Assembly: GCF_000429965.1 (NCBI RefSeq)
Contig: NZ_KE387004.1
Location: 348,657-412,656 of the forward strand
Reading direction: 5' to 3'
DNA from: Desulfogranum mediterraneum DSM 13871
GTDB taxonomy: Bacteria > Desulfobacterota > Desulfobulbia > Desulfobulbales > Desulfobulbaceae
DNA: 64,000 nt
The notes below the pieces were generated by a model. That model was not told the DNA's origin. It did no database searches and saw nothing but the letters and a program-made list of their open reading frames with translations. This document shows, in pieces, positions 54,722 through 63,926 of the stretch; position 1 is the first letter of the stretch, and every line of letters starts with the position of its first letter. A program made the position numbers and the translations under genes.

Positions 54722-55819
54722 CTATTCCTGAGTGTCGCCCAGACAGATCCCGATCTCGCGGGCAGTCAGGACCTTATCACTGCTCAGGTCGATCTTTTTG
54801 CGGCGACAGATGGCATCGGCAATGGGCACCGAGATCATGTGAGGCGGGGTCCAGGCCACCATGTGATCAAAGATCTCGGCTTCGGCCATCCGCACGGCTG
54901 CGGCGCCAAAGCGCAGGGCCAGCAGACGGTCAAAGGTGGTGGGCGAGCCGCCCCGCTGGAGATGCCCCAGGACCAGAGAACGGGTATCCTTGCCCAAGCG
55001 CTCGCGGATCTCGTTGGCCACCCACTCGCCGATCCCCCCCAGGACAGCCTCCTCCCTTCCCAATTCGCCCTTGCCCTTGGTGATCACCTCGCCATTCTCC
55101 GCGGTGGCTCCTTCGGCCACCACCACGATGGAGTAGTGTTTACCATGGAGTTCATTGTCGGCGATCTTCTCGCAGACCGCATCGAGACTAAAGGGGATCT
55201 CCGGCACCAGGATCACATCCGCCCCACCGGAAACCCCGGAGTAGAGGGCGATCCAACCGGAGTCACGGCCCATGACCTCCACCACCATCACCCGATCATG
55301 GGACTTGGCCGTGGAGTGGAGCTTGTCGATGGCATCGGTGGCCGTGGAGACGGCGGTATCAAAACCAAAGGTCCGGTCCGTCACCTCCAGGTCATTATCG
55401 ATGGTCTTGGGCACGCCGATGACCGGCATCCCCAACTGGGCAAAACGATGGGCAATCTCCAGGCTGCCGTCACCGCCCACGGCAATATGACAGAGGAAGC
55501 CCATCCGCTTGAAGCTGGCCATGATCTTTTCCGAGACATCCACGACCTGGATCTCACCGGCCAGATTCTCCACCGGCATGGCAAAGGGGTTGCCCTTGTT
55601 GGTAGAGCCCAGGATGGTACCGCCTATGGGCAGGATCCCCTCAACGCTCTCCGGGGTCAGCCGGATCAGGTCATCCCGGTCCAGCAGTCCGCTGTAACCG
55701 GAGCGACTGCCATAGACCTCCCAGCCCTTGCGGGTGGCCGCCTTGACCACCGCAAAGATCACGGCATTCAATCCCGGGGCATCACCGCCGCCGGTGGATA
55801 TCAAGATTTTCTCTCGCAT
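54722..55819 (-). CDS. pfkA: 6-phosphofructokinase
   Basis: About 365 residues from ATG 55819 with GGAAAA upstream; a start seven codons earlier is possible. Family A phosphofructokinase: STGGGDAPGLNAVI, AVGGDGSLEIAHRF, PKTIDNDLEVTDRTFGFDTA, VMGRDSGWIAL and LGHLQRGGSPTTFDR. The GGDGS glycine is typical of ATP users, while the lysine in PKTIDND is typical of PPi-dependent and group III enzymes. The phosphoryl donor therefore cannot be settled from sequence. It is co-directional with the glycosylase gene. Confidence 0.9.
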   Translation of the reverse strand: MREKILISTGGGDAPGLNAVIFAVVKAATRKGWEVYGSRSGYSGLLDRDDLIRLTPESVEGILPIGGTILGSTNKGNPFAMPVENLAGEIQVVDVSEKIMASFKRMGFLCHIAVGGDGSLEIAHRFAQLGMPVIGVPKTIDNDLEVTDRTFGFDTAVSTATDAIDKLHSTAKSHDRVMVVEVMGRDSGWIALYSGVSGGADVILVPEIPFSLDAVCEKIADNELHGKHYSIVVVAEGATAENGEVITKGKGELGREEAVLGGIGEWVANEIRERLGKDTRSLVLGHLQRGGSPTTFDRLLALRFGAAAVRMAEAEIFDHMVAWTPPHMISVPIADAICRRKKIDLSSDKVLTAREIGICLGDTQE

Positions 55820-56157
55820 AATATTTTCCGTACTCGTCAAGAGGAGAGCTGCCCTGCGGGCTGCCCAGGAAATACGACCCCGCTGGTTCTCCAGGGGATC
55901 ATCAACGGGAGGATATCAGTCAACCACCTCCGCCTAAAAGTGTAGAAAAGAGCTGCCGTTTTGACAACCCCTTTCCACCATTGCCCTCTCTTTCCTGCCC
56001 AAGCGGGGCGATCGCGGCCCACTGCGGCAACAACAGAGCAATCCCTTGTTTTCCCTATACCATGGGGATATGATAGCACCATGCCCCTCTTGCCGGCAGC
56101 ATACTCTGCTCAGCGTTGGACAGAGCCCCTTTCCCCCTCATCAGCCCAGAGGTGCAG

Positions 56158-57015
56158 ATGACAGCCTTGCTCACCCCAGAAAAACTCTTTAAGATGGCCA
56201 TCATCCTGCTCCTTGGCTACCCCCTGCTCTACCTCCTGGCCAGGCTGGTTGAAGCCAGAGCTGTGGACCACTACAACAGGCACACCGCCAGGCTGCTGAA
56301 AAAATCGATCCTCTTCCTCGGTGCCGCCATCCTCAGCGTTGATCTCCTCCGTGAGCTGGACCTGAAGATGACCGCCCTCTTGGGGTCGGCTGGCGTTGCC
56401 GGCATGGCCATCGGCTTTGCCTTCAAGACCTCCATCTCCAACATCATCAGCGGGATCTTCATCTCCCTGGAAGCCCCCTTTGGGGTGGGTGATTTCATCG
56501 AGGTAGGTGCACAAAAAGGAACGGTTGCAAGTTTTGATCTCCTGGCCGTCAAGGTCTGCTCACCTGAGAACAACTTTATCCGTATTCCCAACGAGCAACT
56601 GCTCAACCAGAGCGTCATCAACCACACCCGCTTTCCCGTAAAACGGATCAGTCTGGGGGTCTCCTTTTCCTACAGCAACGACCAGGAGGAGGTGGCAGTA
56701 CTGCTCCGGAAAGTCATCCAGGCCAACGACTACACCCTTGCCGCCCCTGCCCCCAAGATCACCTTCACGGAATTTGCCGACTCGGCCATCTCCTGCCTGC
56801 TCAAGATCTGGGTCAAGACCGAGGATTTCTGGGAGGCAAAAAACAGCCTGGCCCACCAGGTACACCAGGCCTTCCAGGAGGCAGAGATCTCCATGCCCTT
56901 CCCCCACCTGACCCTCACCCATGGGGCAGACTCCGGGCCGATTCAAGTCACCCTGGTTGACCACTCTACCCGGGCCGACCAGCTGCCCGTCACCCCCAGC
57001 CAGGAGGAGTCCTGA
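56158..57015 (+). CDS. mscS: small-conductance mechanosensitive channel (MscS family)
   Basis: A protein of 285 residues from ATG 56158 with AGAGGTG upstream; the frame extends to a TTG at 56116. Three membrane segments, of which the pore helix is GSAGVAGMAIGFAFKTSISN. The beta domain starts at FGVGDFIEVGAQKGTV and the cytosolic vestibule ends near residue 265. It releases solutes under hypo-osmotic stress. Its stop shares a base with the next start, so the two are co-translated. Confidence 0.9.
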   Translation: MTALLTPEKLFKMAIILLLGYPLLYLLARLVEARAVDHYNRHTARLLKKSILFLGAAILSVDLLRELDLKMTALLGSAGVAGMAIGFAFKTSISNIISGIFISLEAPFGVGDFIEVGAQKGTVASFDLLAVKVCSPENNFIRIPNEQLLNQSVINHTRFPVKRISLGVSFSYSNDQEEVAVLLRKVIQANDYTLAAPAPKITFTEFADSAISCLLKIWVKTEDFWEAKNSLAHQVHQAFQEAEISMPFPHLTLTHGADSGPIQVTLVDHSTRADQLPVTPSQEES

Positions 57016-57485
57016 TGGCTCTCCGTCAACAGACCATCTGCAGCATGCTGGAAGGAGCGCGCTGGCTCTCCGCCGTCATCGGCATCCAGCTCAGCTACTA
57101 CTTCGGCAACTCAGCTGCTGAACAACTCCACCTCCTCTCCGGCTGGCTGGTGATCCCCATTGCCGGTTTGTCCGGGATCGAGTCGCTGTTGCTGGCAGAG
57201 ACCGCCGGCCGACTTTCCGGCTACGGCACCAGTCCCTACCAACGCCAGTCTGGCCTCAACAACCTGGCCCTGGCCCTCACCGGCATTGCCGTCTACCTCT
57301 TCAACTGGGGGAGCACAGCCGAGCTGACCATACTTACCACCTTGCTTCTTTTTCTCTTCTTATCAGGATGTAATCACGCCTGGTCCTTTTTGCGGGAAGG
57401 CAACCTGGCCGGGAAAAATATGGCCAGGCCCCTGCTGACCCTGGTACTGATCGCCTCCTGTCTGCCGATTCTGATCAAGCTTTAA
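57015..57485 (+). CDS. small four-helix membrane protein
   Basis: A protein of 156 residues with about four hydrophobic segments (near 16-35, 40-60, 82-120, 135-155) and no recognised motif apart from LSGCNHAWSF near the third. It is translationally coupled to the MscS gene (TGATG overlap). Function unknown. Confidence 0.65.
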   Translation: MALRQQTICSMLEGARWLSAVIGIQLSYYFGNSAAEQLHLLSGWLVIPIAGLSGIESLLLAETAGRLSGYGTSPYQRQSGLNNLALALTGIAVYLFNWGSTAELTILTTLLLFLFLSGCNHAWSFLREGNLAGKNMARPLLTLVLIASCLPILIKL

Positions 57486-57611
57486 AACAGACAGAGGCAC
57501 CGTTTTTCCTGGCAGAGAGCCTTTCATCTTTGCCCGTTCTATGGTAGATGGCGTATCAGCCTGGATGAGCGAAATTCCCGGGGGAACCCTTCGCTCCTCC
57601 TTGCCGTGGCA

Positions 57612-57640
57612 TTGACTTTACCTGGAGCCAGCCTTACCAT
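57612..57640 (+). promoter_or_regulatory. probable promoter of the selenoprotein gene
   Basis: TTGACT, 17-nt spacer, TACCAT. About 65 bp before the start codon. Confidence 0.5.
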
Positions 57641-57705
57641 TTAGGAGCAAAGTCAGTACACCTTCCCCTGAGGGGAGTTTAAGAACGAACACCTAGGAGG
57701 TATGA

Positions 57706-58041
57706 ATGTTTGAAGTAACAGAGTCAGCTTTACAAAATCTTAAATCGTATCTGGAGCAGAATAAAATCGATTCTGCCATTCGCATCGCCCTGATGCAGGG
57801 CGGCTGAGCCGGCCCCTCTCTGGGATTGGCTCTGGATGAGCCAAAAGATAACGATAAGACCTTTGAAGAAGATACCCTCAAATTCTTGGTTGAAGAAAGC
57901 TTATTAACCTCCTGTGGAGCGATAAAAGTTGATTACATGGAAGCAGGATACCGTTCCGGCTTCTCCATAACCTCAACCAACCCGGTTGGCGGTGGCGGTG
58001 GCTGCAGCTCCGGATCCTGTTCTTCGGGATCCTGCGGCTGA
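57706..58041 (+). CDS. HesB/IscA-like selenoprotein (Sec at codon 34)
   Basis: A protein of 111 residues when the in-frame TGA at 57805-57807 is read as selenocysteine. AGGAGG lies five bases before the ATG. Sequence on both sides of the TGA aligns without gaps to the Cys-containing paralogue at 58386 (ALMQGG-U-AGPSLGLALD against AAMQGG-C-SGPTLGLALD). The Sec replaces the first conserved Cys of the IscA fold. The C terminus is a Gly/Cys tail with three more cysteines. HesB-like selenoproteins are known in this bacterial group. Probably an Fe-S or metal/redox protein in the cytosol. The gene ends in TGA followed at once by TAA. Confidence 0.9.
57806..57832 (+). promoter_or_regulatory. candidate bacterial SECIS stem-loop
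   Basis: Directly after the UGA: GAGCC pairs with GGCTC and, above it, CCC pairs with GGG around a small pyrimidine-rich loop. Position and size fit a SelB-binding element within the coding region. Confidence 0.55.
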
Positions 58042-58062
58042 TAACAACAGTCGCGTAGTGAC

Positions 58063-58093
58063 AAGCCTCTGCCTTCGGGCAGGGGCTTTTTTT
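58063..58093 (+). terminator. intrinsic terminator of the selenoprotein gene
   Basis: AAGCCTCTGCC, TTCG loop, GGCAGGGGCTT and a T run. Confidence 0.9.
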
Positions 58094-58385
58094 ATGTCCA
58101 TAGCACACCCTCCTGAATTTCCGGATCTCCTCTTCAGCGGCCAGGTCTTATCCGCCAGTGCAGTTACGCCATCAGGAAAAGGCTCCTCCAAGGCAGCCTG
58201 CCTCCTCCTGGCGAACCCAAAGATTCCCAGAGGCGGGCAAGAAGAGAAGTTGAGGCTCCATGGCCGGCGGCGATCCTGCCGCAGCCGTTGTCTTCAGCCC
58301 CTGTCAGCCAACCACCATAAAAGCCCTACCGACGTACCTATTGAGCAGGGCCCTACCATTTCCCCAGAACAAACAGGAGAACCCC

Positions 58386-58712
58386 ATGTTTGAAATTACC
58401 CCAAGCGCCCTGGAAAACCTCAGCGCCTACCTGAAGGACAACAACACAGAGTCAGCCATCCGGGTGGCTGCCATGCAGGGCGGCTGCTCAGGGCCCACCC
58501 TGGGACTGGCCCTCGACCAGATCAGTGATAACGATCAGGTCTTTACAGAGGGCCAGCTCCAGTTCCTGGTGGAGAAAGAACTCCTGGCCGCCTGCGGAAC
58601 GATCAAGGTTGAATTCATTGAGGCGGGAAGCCGTTCAGGCTTTGCCATCAGCTCCACTCACCCCCTGCCCGGCGGCGGCTGCAGCTCCTGCGCCGGCGGT
58701 TCCTGCGGCTGA
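58386..58712 (+). CDS. HesB/IscA-like protein, Cys form
   Basis: A protein of 108 residues from ATG 58386 with AGGAG upstream; a longer frame from 58260 is disfavoured. Paralogue of the Sec-containing protein with Cys34 in MQGGCSGPTLG, a second conserved Cys in LAACGTIKVEF, and a C-terminal GGGCSSCAGGSCG tail. It lacks the CGCG motif of true IscA. It has its own leader after the terminator of the first gene, so the pair may be regulated separately, for example by selenium supply. A GC-rich hairpin without a T run follows at about 58731-58762. Confidence 0.85.
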   Translation: MFEITPSALENLSAYLKDNNTESAIRVAAMQGGCSGPTLGLALDQISDNDQVFTEGQLQFLVEKELLAACGTIKVEFIEAGSRSGFAISSTHPLPGGGCSSCAGGSCG

Positions 58713-58810
58713 TCACCAGCCCCCTTCCCAGACAGGCCTCTGCTCCAGGCAGGGCCTGTCCGGGCTCCAGGGATCGTAACCTGGATAACGGGCGCCAACC
58801 TGCCAAATTC

Positions 58811-58838
58811 TTGACACCTCCTCTTTTATCCTTATTTT
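58811..58838 (+). promoter_or_regulatory. possible clpB promoter
   Basis: TTGACA at 58811-58816 with TATTTT at 58833-58838 (16-nt spacer). No CIRCE element or clear sigma-32 box was found in 58713-59067. Confidence 0.4.
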
Positions 58839-58847
58839 CTTGGCTAC

Positions 58848-58908
58848 CTGAGAACAGGGTTCCTTGAAGAATGAGATTTTTCGATCCAGCTCAAGGCGCA
58901 CGATACAT
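58848..58908 (-). repeat. dispersed repeat, copy 2
   Basis: Minus-strand match to 560-623, sharing ATGTATCG, GATCGAAAAATCTC, TTCAAG and ACCCTG. It lies within the clpB leader, in opposite orientation to the gene. Confidence 0.5.
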
Positions 58909-59067
58909 TGTACCCCGGGCAGATCGTTGCTATTCCGAGGGTACCCCCTGAGCGCAACGCTGTGACTGGAAGGATTAGCAGCTTTTCAAGCGAGTCAACA
59001 AAAGAGCACTGCCCGACATCCGGGCCTTCATGCCCCTCTGAGACGGCAACCATAAGGAGAGAGCCCA

Positions 59068-61656
59068 ATGCAACTGGATAAATTCACCCTCAAGTCCCAG
59101 GAGGCCATCCAGACGGCCCAAAACCTGGCCCAGAACAACCATAACCAGGAGATCCAGCCCGAACATCTGCTCAAGGCCATCCTGGAACAACCAGAAGGGG
59201 TGGTGGTCCCGGTCATCCAGAAGATAGGAATAACTCCCGCCAGCGTGCTCCACGAGACCAATCAGCTCATCGCAGCCCTGCCCCAGGTACAGGGAGCCGC
59301 CGCCAACCAGTCCTATGCCTCGGCCAGCCTCCGGACCCTCCTGGAGCATGCCTTTAAGACCGCTGCCGAGATGCAGGACGAGTATGTTTCCCTGGAACAC
59401 CTCTTCCTGACCATGCTGGCCGAGAGGAGCCTCAAGGTCACCGCCATGCTCAACCGGCAGGGCATCAGCAGGGAGGCCTTCCTCCAGGCCCTGAGCACGG
59501 TCCGGGGCAGTCAACGGGTCACCGATCCCTATCCCGAAGAAAAGTACCAGGCCCTGGAAAAGTACGCCCGCAACCTGACCGATGTGGCCCGCCAGGAAAA
59601 GCTGGACCCGGTCATCGGCCGGGACGAAGAGATCCGGCGGATCATCCAGGTCCTTTCCCGGCGCACCAAAAACAATCCAGTGCTCATCGGCGAACCCGGG
59701 GTCGGCAAGACCGCCATCGTCGAGGGCTTGGCCCAACGAATCGTCAACGGCGACATCCCCTCCACCCTGGAGGGCAAGCAGGTAATCTGCCTGGACCTCG
59801 GCGCCCTGGTTGCCGGGGCCAAGTATCGGGGCGAATTTGAGGATCGCCTCAAGGCGGTCTTAAAGGAGGTGGAGCAACGGGCCGGCGAAATCATCCTCTT
59901 CATCGACGAGATTCACACCCTGGTCGGTGCCGGGGCTGCCGAAGGCTCCATGGACGCCTCCAACATGCTCAAGCCGGCCCTGGCTCGGGGAGAACTCCAC
60001 TGTGTGGGTGCCACCACCCTGGACGAGTACCGAAAATACATCGAAAAGGATGCCGCCTTTGAGCGCCGCTTCCAGCCGGTCCTGGTCCAGGAGCCCAGCG
60101 AAGAGGATACCATCGCCATCCTCCGGGGCATCAAGGAAAAGTATGAGGTTCACCATGGGGTCCGGATCCAGGACGCAGCCACGGTGGCAGCCGTGACCCT
60201 CTCCAGTCGCTACATCACCGACCGATTCCTGCCTGACAAGGCCATTGACCTGATCGATGAGGCCGCCTCGCTGCTTCGGATCGAAATCGACTCCATGCCC
60301 ACGGAGATCGACCAGCTGGAACGAAGGAAGATCAAGCTGGAGATCGAGCAGGAGGCCCTGAAGAAGGAGACCGACCAGGCCAGCAAGGAGCGCTTGGAGA
60401 CCCTGAAAAAATCACTGGCCAACCTGGAGGACACCCTCAAGGGCCTGAAGGGTCAGTGGAGCCTGGAACATGATACCATCCAGACCATCAGCACCATTAA
60501 AAGCAAGATCGACGAGGCCAGGATGGAGGAACAGCGGGCAGAACGCAGCGGTGACCTGAGCAAGGTGGCTGAAATCCGCTATGGCCAGATTGTCCAGCTG
60601 GAAAAGGAACTGGCAGCTGCCGAAGAGAAGCTGGCAGAGATCCAGCTCGACCAGCAGGTACTCAAGGAGGAGGTGACGGCCGAAGAGATCGCCACGGTGG
60701 TGGCCCGCTGGACCGGCATCCCGGTGGACAAGTTGCTGGAGGGGGAAAAGGAGAAGCTGGTCCAGGCCGAGACCATGCTCGGCTCGCGGGTGATCGGCCA
60801 GCAAGAGGCCATCACCGCGGTGGCCAATGCGGTCCGCAGGGCCAGGGCCGGGCTCCAGGACCCTGACCGTCCCCTGGGCTCCTTTATCTTCCTGGGTCCC
60901 ACCGGGGTGGGCAAGACCGAGCTGGCCCGCTCCCTGGCAGACTTTCTCTTTGATTCGGAAAATGCCATGATCCGGATCGACATGTCGGAATACATGGAGA
61001 AGCATTCGGTGGCCAGGCTCATCGGTGCCCCTCCCGGCTATGTGGGCTACGATGAGGGAGGCCTGCTCACCGAGGCGGTGCGGCGGCGTCCCTATGCGGT
61101 GATCCTCTTGGATGAGATAGAGAAGGCCCATCCCGATGTCTTCAATGTCCTGCTCCAGGTCCTTGATGACGGCCGGATGACCGACGGTAAGGGCAGGACC
61201 GTGGACTTCAAGAACACCATCCTGATCATGACCTCCAACCTGGGCAGCCATATTATCATGGAGATGCAACAGAGTGACCCGCTGGAGATGCAGCAGCAGA
61301 TCGACGACCTGCTCCACCGCCAGTTCCGTCCCGAATTCCTCAACCGGGTGGACGAGATCATCACCTTCCACAGCTTGAACAAGGAGGACCTGCTCCAGAT
61401 CGTGGCCCTCCAGATCCAACGGATGAAAAAACGGCTCCATGAGCAGAAGTATGAGATCTCCCTCACCCCGGAGGCCGCCCATTTCCTGGTGGAGGCTGGC
61501 TACAACCCCGCCTTTGGGGCCAGACCCCTGAAACGGGCCATCCAGCGCCACATAGAGGATCCCCTGGCCATGGAGATCCTGGATGGGACTTTCAACCAGG
61601 GAGACCAGATCCAGGTGGACAGCCAGGGAAGCAGGCTGACCTTCAGCAAAGGCTAG
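59068..61656 (+). CDS. clpB: ClpB disaggregase
   Basis: A protein of 862 residues. The Clp N domain (1-145) is followed by NBD1 with Walker [14 protein letters not shown] and Walker [19 protein letters not shown]. The coiled-coil M domain (about 405-530) distinguishes ClpB from ClpA and ClpC. NBD2 has [18 protein letters not shown] and [14 protein letters not shown]. With DnaK it pulls proteins out of aggregates in the cytosol. There is no ClpP-binding loop. Length is standard. Ribosome binding site AAGGAGAG. Confidence 0.96.
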   Translation: MQLDKFTLKSQEAIQTAQNLAQNNHNQEIQPEHLLKAILEQPEGVVVPVIQKIGITPASVLHETNQLIAALPQVQGAAANQSYASASLRTLLEHAFKTAAEMQDEYVSLEHLFLTMLAERSLKVTAMLNRQGISREAFLQALSTVRGSQRVTDPYPEEKYQALEKYARNLTDVARQEKLDPVIGRDEEIRRIIQVLSRRTKNNPVLIGEPGVGKTAIVEGLAQRIVNGDIPSTLEGKQVICLDLGALVAGAKYRGEFEDRLKAVLKEVEQRAGEIILFIDEIHTLVGAGAAEGSMDASNMLKPALARGELHCVGATTLDEYRKYIEKDAAFERRFQPVLVQEPSEEDTIAILRGIKEKYEVHHGVRIQDAATVAAVTLSSRYITDRFLPDKAIDLIDEAASLLRIEIDSMPTEIDQLERRKIKLEIEQEALKKETDQASKERLETLKKSLANLEDTLKGLKGQWSLEHDTIQTISTIKSKIDEARMEEQRAERSGDLSKVAEIRYGQIVQLEKELAAAEEKLAEIQLDQQVLKEEVTAEEIATVVARWTGIPVDKLLEGEKEKLVQAETMLGSRVIGQQEAITAVANAVRRARAGLQDPDRPLGSFIFLGPTGVGKTELARSLADFLFDSENAMIRIDMSEYMEKHSVARLIGAPPGYVGYDEGGLLTEAVRRRPYAVILLDEIEKAHPDVFNVLLQVLDDGRMTDGKGRTVDFKNTILIMTSNLGSHIIMEMQQSDPLEMQQQIDDLLHRQFRPEFLNRVDEIITFHSLNKEDLLQIVALQIQRMKKRLHEQKYEISLTPEAAHFLVEAGYNPAFGARPLKRAIQRHIEDPLAMEILDGTFNQGDQIQVDSQGSRLTFSKG

Positions 61657-61664
61657 ACCCTGCC

Positions 61665-61696
61665 AGGCCTGTCCTTTGCCGGCAAAGGACAGGCCT
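61665..61696. terminator. 32-bp perfect palindrome between convergent genes
   Basis: AGGCCTGTCCTTTGCC and its complement, with no spacer, just after clpB and touching the stop codon of the CNNM gene. Probable terminator for both. Confidence 0.7.
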
Positions 61697-62751
61697 CAGC
61701 CAAGATCGACCATAAGGCCCTCATGCTGTTTTGCCCGCTGCTGCCACTGTTTACGTGCCAGGGCCTGCATATCTTCCACCGTATCCACCTCGTCGACGAT
61801 CTCCAGGCCGATCAGGGTTTCAATCACATCCTCCATGGTGACCACCCCTTGGGTGCTGCCGTACTCATCGACCACCAGCGCAATATGGGCGGCCTCGTTC
61901 ATCAACCGCTCAAAGAGATCATGGACCGACAACTCCCCATCCACGGTAAGCAGGGGGCGACTGAAGGTGGCCAGGGTATCTTCGGGCCTCGTGTGGGCGG
62001 CTTGCAGCAACTCCTGCTTAAGGACAAAACCCTCCATCTGATCCAGTCCGTCGCTGTAGAGTGGAATCCGGGAAAATGGAGGAGGCGTATCAAGTTCCAG
62101 CAGTTCAGCCAGGCGAACACTCCGTTCCAGGGCAAAAACCACGGTACGGGGCGTCATGATATCCCGGGTACGGAGTTCGCGAATGACAAAGAGGTTCGTC
62201 AGGATCCTGGATTCATAACGATGGAAGAGCCCCTCCCTGTCGGCATGATCTGCCAGGGCAATGAACTCTTCCCGCTGAATGCCCTGGGGCTTTTTCCCTC
62301 GGGTCAGCAGACGGGTGAGCCCCTCGGCCATCTTGACCAGCGGCCACATCAGCCAGAGGGTCAGCTTGAGCAGGAGCGCTACAGGGCCGGCCAGTTGTCG
62401 CCAGTAGGCGGCTCCAAGGGTCTTGGGAATAATCTCGGAGAGCACCAGGATCAGCAGGGTTAAGACCGCGGAGATGACCCCCAGGTAGGCCTCGCCAAAG
62501 ACTTTGGCAGCCTGCGCTCCCGCCCCGGCAGCACCTACGGTATGGGCAATGGTGTTGAGGCTGAGGATAGCTGCCAGGGGTTGATCGACCTGGTCTTTAT
62601 ACGCCTTCAGGCGGACGGCCAGGGGAGGATCATCTTTTTCCAGCCTGGCGAGGTAGGAAGAGGAGATGGAGAGCAGCACCGCCTCCATGATGGAACAGAG
62701 AAAGGATACCCCCAGGGCCAGGGCCACGTACAGGAACAAGAGCGTCATCAT
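61696..62751 (-). CDS. CNNM/CorC-type transport or hemolysin-like protein
   Basis: A protein of 351 residues. An N-terminal CNNM (DUF21) domain with about four membrane segments (LSLNTIAHTVGAAGAG and VLILSEIIPKTLGAAYW-like motifs) is followed by tandem CBS domains (RDIMTPRTVVFAL; HIALVVDEYGSTQGVVTMED). The C-terminal CorC/HlyC domain found in many relatives is missing, since the protein ends soon after CBS2. Members handle Mg2+ or other cations. Its stop lies in the palindrome shared with clpB. Confidence 0.85.
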   Translation of the reverse strand: MMTLLFLYVALALGVSFLCSIMEAVLLSISSSYLARLEKDDPPLAVRLKAYKDQVDQPLAAILSLNTIAHTVGAAGAGAQAAKVFGEAYLGVISAVLTLLILVLSEIIPKTLGAAYWRQLAGPVALLLKLTLWLMWPLVKMAEGLTRLLTRGKKPQGIQREEFIALADHADREGLFHRYESRILTNLFVIRELRTRDIMTPRTVVFALERSVRLAELLELDTPPPFSRIPLYSDGLDQMEGFVLKQELLQAAHTRPEDTLATFSRPLLTVDGELSVHDLFERLMNEAAHIALVVDEYGSTQGVVTMEDVIETLIGLEIVDEVDTVEDMQALARKQWQQRAKQHEGLMVDLG

Positions 62752-63136
62752 TCACCTAAGAGAGAATTTGGCTTCACGACTTAACATCAGACGATAAGAG
62801 CAGAAACAGGCACCATATCTTGCCACGCTCACAGGATTTCAGCAAGAGCCTCTGGAGATCGGCATGCCAGGGAATGGGCAGGAAAAAAAATCACCACCCT
62901 TGGTTCAGGCCGAGCCCTTGGCAATGCAGAGATACGCTTCGCTCAAAAAAATGAACCACAGGCAGGTGCAGAAAAATGGATCCAGGATATTGAGAACAAG
63001 GTCAATTATAGTTATGATCTGACAGATCAACAGGCCACAGCCCCTTGGGGGCGAGAACAAAGCACCCAGGGCAGCCATCCGGGAAAACATTCCCCCAACC
63101 ATCAATCAACAGCATCCATAAACAGAGGGAGCAACC
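62752..63136. other. intergenic region, no supported gene
   Basis: A hydrophobic 66-codon frame on the minus strand (62905-63105) lacks a convincing ribosome binding site. Nothing else stands out. GAGGGAG near 63126 serves the next gene. Confidence 0.4.
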
Positions 63137-63424
63137 ATGGCAGCAGATGTAGAAGAGCTGACAATCCAGTATGAAGAGGAAGGCCAGGTAATCGTCAAGG
63201 AACTGGACAAGGAGATCCTTACCAAGGGGGCCTGGACCACGATCATGTTCCGGTACCAGGATCTCAATCGTACCAGCGGTGAGTTTGGTCCGGACAAATA
63301 TTCCATCCGCAGATACCAGAAACGCAACGGCCAGTATCTGCCAAAATCAAAATTCAACATCTCCAGTGCAGCACAGGCCGGCAAGATCATCGCCACCCTG
63401 AGCAAGTGGACCTCCGAAGAATAA
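63137..63424 (+). CDS. small conserved protein
   Basis: A protein of 95 residues, charged and soluble, without cysteines or a signal. It includes WTTIMFRYQDLNRTSGEFG and SIRRYQKRNGQYLPKSKFN. GAGGGAG lies about 6 bases ahead of the ATG. I associate it with small proteins found in sulfate-reducing-type Desulfobacterota, but cannot name a function. It stands alone before the rRNA operon leader. Confidence 0.7.
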   Translation: MAADVEELTIQYEEEGQVIVKELDKEILTKGAWTTIMFRYQDLNRTSGEFGPDKYSIRRYQKRNGQYLPKSKFNISSAAQAGKIIATLSKWTSEE

Positions 63425-63554
63425 GGCTCTCTTCAGGACGATACCCGCTTGAACATCGCTTTACCTTAAACAACAGGAGAACCTTCGGTTGCCTGCTGCG
63501 CCACCCTGCTCCGGGCTCAAAAAACAGAGAAAAGCCCCTTCTCTGTTTTTCCTG

Positions 63555-63583
63555 TTGACAGTCTGGCCAGAGTCATGTAGTTT
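63555..63583 (+). promoter_or_regulatory. rRNA promoter 1
   Basis: TTGACA, 17-nt spacer, TAGTTT. First of three promoters exactly 95 bp apart. Confidence 0.7.
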
Positions 63584-63649
63584 CCCGCCTCGTTGCTGCA
63601 GCAGAGATCATCTGCGGGCAACAAAACGAGGGCAGCTGAAAGAAAAAGA

Positions 63650-63678
63650 TTGACAGCAGCTCTCAGGCAGTGTAAAAA
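63650..63678 (+). promoter_or_regulatory. rRNA promoter 2
   Basis: TTGACA, 17-nt spacer, TAAAAA. Confidence 0.7.
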
Positions 63679-63744
63679 CTGCCACCCCGGAGTCATGAGC
63701 AACACGGCGGCCGGGGAAAACGACACGCAGCGCAAACAAAACGT

Positions 63745-63773
63745 TTGACAGCGAGTCGGAAACAAGGTAGACT
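63745..63773 (+). promoter_or_regulatory. rRNA promoter 3
   Basis: TTGACA, 17-nt spacer, TAGACT. Nearest to the 16S gene, with a leader of about 150 nt. The leader contains GATCTTTGACAACTGAACAG near 63832, a sequence type common ahead of 16S genes. Confidence 0.8.
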
Positions 63774-63926
63774 GCGTTTCTGCCGGCCGGAACAACAACC
63801 GGCAACAGCGTGCCGCTACCGGCGCGATCTTGATCTTTGACAACTGAACAGTAAACGAGCGGGCCAAAGTAACATTTGGTTTGAGAAGTAAACAAGTCCA
63901 ATCGATTTGTGATTGGTCAGGATATT

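Noticed and set aside
57805..57807. TGA in the first HesB-like gene as an ordinary nonsense mutation or frameshift
   Set aside because: The frame continues for 77 codons aligned without gaps to the paralogue, the stop falls exactly on a conserved Cys, and a strong ribosome binding site and a terminator bracket the full frame.
62905..63105. Hydrophobic 66-residue frame on the minus strand
   Set aside because: No clear ribosome binding site, no recognised family, and it lies in the leader of the next gene; possible but not supported.
63837..63842. A fourth TTGACA in the rRNA leader as a promoter
   Set aside because: No -10 box lies at the right distance, and the sequence fits the conserved pre-16S leader motif instead.
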